Assembly: GCA_934339005.1 (NCBI GenBank)
Contig: CAKRHR010000026.1
Span: 1-36,411, forward strand
Direction: 5' to 3'
DNA: 36,411 bases
DNA from: an uncultured Catenibacillus sp.
GTDB taxonomy: Bacteria > Bacillota > Clostridia > Lachnospirales > Lachnospiraceae
Positions 33,522-36,411 of the stretch are shown piece after piece. The notes below the pieces were generated by a model. It ran no database searches, was not told the DNA's origin, and saw nothing but the letters and a program-made list of their open reading frames with translations. Numbering within the stretch: the first letter of the stretch is position 1; every line of letters begins with the position of its first letter. The position numbers and the translations under genes were made by a program.

Positions 33522-35672
33522 ATGGACATTATACAGACATTACAACAGGAATTTAACATACAGACATGGCAGGTGGAAGCCACTATCAAGTTGATTGATG
33601 AGGGCAATACCATTCCATTCATTGCACGATACAGAAAAGAAGCCACAGGTTCATTAAATGACGAAGTGCTTCGTGATTTGCATGAGCGACTTGTATATCT
33701 TCGAAACCTTGAAGAAAAGAAAGCTTCTGTACTTTCAAATATCGAGGAACAGGGCAAACTTACAGATGAACTTAAAAAGCAGATTGAAGCTGCACAGACG
33801 ATGGTTGCCGTGGAGGACCTTTATCGTCCATACAGACCAAAACGCCGTACAAGAGCGATGATTGCCAAAGAGCGTGGACTTGAACCGCTGGCAGCACTGA
33901 TTCAGCTTCAGATGACCACAAGACCGGTAGAAGAAGATGCAGCCGCTTTTGTAAATGAAGAAAAAGAAGTAAAAACCGTTGCAGATGCGATTGCAGGCGC
34001 ACAGGATATTATTGCGGAATCTATTTCTGATAATGCAGATTACAGAACGTATATCCGTAAAGCGACCTTTAAAGAAGGCAAACTTGTATCCAAAGCCAAA
34101 GATGATACAGTTAAAACTGTATATGAGATGTACTATGATTTTGAAGAACCTGTCAGCAAGATTGCAGGCTACAGAACACTGGCCATCAATCGTGGTGAAA
34201 ATGAAAAAATCCTCACAGTCAAAGTCGAGGCACCCCGCGACAGAATTTTACAGTACCTTGAAAAACAGGTCATTATCAAAGACAACCCATACACAACGCC
34301 TGTTTTAAAAGAAACAATTGCAGACAGCTACGACAGACTCATTGCACCGGCCATTGAACGTGAAGTGCGCAATGAATTGACAGAAAAGGCTGAGGATGGG
34401 TCTATCAAAGTCTTTGCCAAAAACCTTGAACAGTTACTGATGCAGCCACCGATTTCAGGTAAAGTTGTTCTTGGCTGGGACCCGGCGTTTAGAACGGGCT
34501 GCAAACTGGCAGTCGTGGATGCTACAGGTAAAGTATTAGATACCGTAGTTATTTATCCGACAGAGCCTCAGAAGAAAATCAAAGAAGCAAAAGAAATCCT
34601 TAAAAAGCTCATTAAAAAATATGATGTTGACCTGATTTCTGTTGGTAACGGTACAGCCTCCAGAGAATCTGAGATGGTGATTGTTGAGCTGTTAAAAGAA
34701 CTGGACAAAAAAGTAGAATATATCATTGTCAATGAAGCCGGTGCTTCTGTATATTCAGCAAGTAAGCTTGCCACAGAAGAATTTCCAAACTTTGACGTTG
34801 GTCAGCGAAGTGCAGCATCCATCGCCAGACGACTCCAGGATCCATTGGCAGAGCTTGTTAAGATTGATCCGAAAGCCATTGGCGTCGGCCAGTATCAGCA
34901 TGATATGAATCAGAAAAAACTCGGTGAAACCCTTGGTGCCACCGTTGAAGACTGCGTTAATAAAGTTGGTGTGGACTTAAATACAGCTTCTGCATCACTC
35001 CTTGAATATGTTTCAGGTGTATCTAAAGCCATTGCCAAAAACATTGTGGCTTACAGAGAAGAAAACGGTCGTTTCTCAAATCGTAAAGAGCTTTTAAAAG
35101 TACCAAAGCTTGGACCAAAAGCATTTGAACAGTGTGCGGGCTTTATGCGTATTATGAATGGTGACAATCCGTTAGATGCCACAAGTGTACATCCTGAATC
35201 TTATGTAGCCACAGAGATTTTGCTTAAAGAAACAGGTCATGATTTAAGCGAGATCAACGGTCTTGGACTTAAGAATTTCTCAAAAGAAGTCAAAGATTAC
35301 AAGAAACTGAGTGAAACAGCCGGTGTCGGTGAGATTACATTAAAGGATATTGTGAAGGAACTTGAAAAACCGGGCCGTGACCCGCGTGATGAGATGCCAA
35401 AACCAATCCTTCGTACAGATGTCCTTGAGATGAAAGACTTAAAAGAAGGCATGGTTTTAAAAGGCACAGTGCGTAACGTCATTGACTTTGGTGCTTTCGT
35501 GGATATCGGTGTGCACCAGGACGGTCTTGTACACATCTCACAGATGTCCGATAAGAAATTCGTTAAACATCCGATGGAAGTTGTCAGTGTCGGTGATATC
35601 GTCGATGTAAAGGTGCTGACAGTGGATATGGAGAAAAAACGTATTCAGTTGTCAATGAAGAATGTAAAGTAA
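33522..35672 (+). CDS. tex: Tex family S1 RNA-binding protein
   Basis: The 716-residue protein has the full Tex architecture. An N-terminal helical domain (IQTWQVEATIKLIDEGNTIPFIARYRKE) comes first, then a YqgF-like domain from about residue 325 (GWDPAFRTGCKLAVVD). Helix-hairpin-helix motifs (LNTASASLLEYVSGV, NRKELLKVPKLG) and a C-terminal S1 domain (about 643-712, LKGTVRNVIDFGAFVDIGV) follow. Tex binds nucleic acids and affects transcription; its exact role in Firmicutes is unclear. AAGGAG lies before the ATG, 24 nt after the kinase gene. Confidence 0.94.
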   Translation: MDIIQTLQQEFNIQTWQVEATIKLIDEGNTIPFIARYRKEATGSLNDEVLRDLHERLVYLRNLEEKKASVLSNIEEQGKLTDELKKQIEAAQTMVAVEDLYRPYRPKRRTRAMIAKERGLEPLAALIQLQMTTRPVEEDAAAFVNEEKEVKTVADAIAGAQDIIAESISDNADYRTYIRKATFKEGKLVSKAKDDTVKTVYEMYYDFEEPVSKIAGYRTLAINRGENEKILTVKVEAPRDRILQYLEKQVIIKDNPYTTPVLKETIADSYDRLIAPAIEREVRNELTEKAEDGSIKVFAKNLEQLLMQPPISGKVVLGWDPAFRTGCKLAVVDATGKVLDTVVIYPTEPQKKIKEAKEILKKLIKKYDVDLISVGNGTASRESEMVIVELLKELDKKVEYIIVNEAGASVYSASKLATEEFPNFDVGQRSAASIARRLQDPLAELVKIDPKAIGVGQYQHDMNQKKLGETLGATVEDCVNKVGVDLNTASASLLEYVSGVSKAIAKNIVAYREENGRFSNRKELLKVPKLGPKAFEQCAGFMRIMNGDNPLDATSVHPESYVATEILLKETGHDLSEINGLGLKNFSKEVKDYKKLSETAGVGEITLKDIVKELEKPGRDPRDEMPKPILRTDVLEMKDLKEGMVLKGTVRNVIDFGAFVDIGVHQDGLVHISQMSDKKFVKHPMEVVSVGDIVDVKVLTVDMEKKRIQLSMKNVK

Positions 35673-35703
35673 TAAATGCAGAAGAATAAACAGGGAGATA
35701 ATT

Positions 35704-36411
35704 ATGGCGGCTTTTTTTTCAAGAATTAAAGATACTTTTGCACTTGCAAAAGATAGTGTTGGCTTTTTACTTGTGAGTATTATTGTCATTGCGGCAATTA
35801 TTGTCATTGCAGTGATTGCAGAAAGATTGATTTATCGCGGAAAGGCTAAGAAACGTGCAGATGCCCGATATGTAGCTGTATGCGGTATTATGTCCGCAAT
35901 GGCTGCAGTATTGATGCTATTTGAAGTTGCATTACCATTTGCACCTTCATTTTACAAAATCGATTTCAGTGAGATACCTGTGTTGATCGGTGCATTCAGT
36001 CTTGGCCCTGTGGCAGGTGTTATTATCGAGCTTGTGAAGATCCTTTTAAAAGTATTTTTCCTTAAAGGTACAACTACAGCATTTGTCGGTGATTTTGCAA
36101 ACTTTCTGATTGGCTGTACATTCGTTGTACCGGCGTCTGTTATTTATCATGTGCATAAGACAAAGAAATTTGCTTTAATTGGTATGGGTGTTGGCGCATT
36201 GATTATGACAGTATTTGGTTCAGCCTTTAATGCTATTTATCTGATTCCAAAGTTTGCACAGCTTTATGGTATGCCGTTGGATGCGATTGTTGCCATGGGT
36301 ACAGCAGTTAATCCAAAGATTACAAGTGTAACAACACTGGCATTATTTGCTGTTGTACCATTTAATATTTTAAAAGGCGCACTTGTGACCGTGATTACAT
36401 TACTGTTATAC
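35704..36411 (+). CDS. ECF transporter S component, RibU-like (3' partial)
   Basis: The frame runs from ATG 35704 (AGGGAG upstream) through the right edge without a stop: 236 residues seen. A first helix near residues 18-42, followed by a basic patch (RGKAKKRADARY), is extra relative to the usual six-helix S component. The core shows KIDFSEIPVLIGAFSLGPVAG and KGTTTAFVGDFANFLIGC, the pattern of riboflavin-binding RibU. It would bind vitamin at the membrane and use a shared EcfAA'T module. No FMN riboswitch precedes it; it sits 31 nt after tex. Other vitamin substrates are possible. Confidence 0.8.
   Translation, partial: MAAFFSRIKDTFALAKDSVGFLLVSIIVIAAIIVIAVIAERLIYRGKAKKRADARYVAVCGIMSAMAAVLMLFEVALPFAPSFYKIDFSEIPVLIGAFSLGPVAGVIIELVKILLKVFFLKGTTTAFVGDFANFLIGCTFVVPASVIYHVHKTKKFALIGMGVGALIMTVFGSAFNAIYLIPKFAQLYGMPLDAIVAMGTAVNPKITSVTTLALFAVVPFNILKGALVTVITLLLY

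Noticed and set aside
35673..35703. FMN riboswitch before the RibU-like gene
   Set aside because: Only 31 nt separate it from tex, too short for an RFN element.
1..36411. CRISPR array, prophage, IS element, defence island, tRNA or rRNA
   Set aside because: No repeat-spacer pattern, transposase, integrase, phage structural gene, defence gene or RNA gene signature was seen.

Overview
This window looks like a chromosomal segment of a low-GC gut Clostridium relative, most likely Lachnospiraceae. The reasons are AT-rich codon use, strong AGGAGG-type ribosome binding sites, sigma-A-like promoters (TTGAAT or TTGAAA, 17 nt, TATAAT), a cdaA-cdaR pair, a Csp-like subtilase, and a host-glycan locus of the kind described in Roseburia and Eubacterium ramulus. 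All 29 genes called lie on the + strand. I saw no tRNA, rRNA, IS element, prophage, CRISPR array or integration scar.

Positions 1-6858 hold a glycan-utilisation locus: the C-terminal 622 residues of a GH112 phosphorylase, a lipoprotein solute-binding protein, two ABC permeases without an ATPase, a small helical protein, and a parallel beta-helix protein. The last two look like the two subunits of a GH136-type lacto-N-biosidase. The expected pathway is import of a type-1 glycan (lacto-N-tetraose or a mucin fragment), release of lacto-N-biose, and phosphorolysis to galactose-1-phosphate plus GlcNAc. A strong terminator at 6815-6858 ends the locus.

Positions 6992-10067 are one promoter-to-terminator unit: an HD-domain hydrolase and an ABC-2 type exporter, after a structured leader. 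A viroplasmin/RNase H protein follows. Positions 10871-15102 form an envelope and second-messenger unit: two uncharacterised membrane proteins, the diadenylate cyclase CdaA, its YbbR-domain regulator CdaR, and an HPr protein. leuA, a GtrA-family membrane protein, a small sigma-70-family factor and a membrane HtrA protease come next.

Positions 19983-24125 carry an unusual ClpX-like ATPase, a Csp-like S8 protease with an intact triad, and a zinc-ribbon protein with an acidic tail. Positions 24323-26966 hold an M18 aminopeptidase, a ThuA-like protein and RidA. The rest is housekeeping: secA, prfB (read through a programmed +1 frameshift whose stop is UAA rather than the usual UGA), hom, an aspartate kinase, tex, and a RibU-like ECF S component cut by the right edge.

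The observations I rate highest are the UAA stop at the prfB frameshift site, the ClpX-like ATPase that lacks the RKH loop, the split GH136 pair without signal peptides, and the exact palindrome over the secA -35 box.
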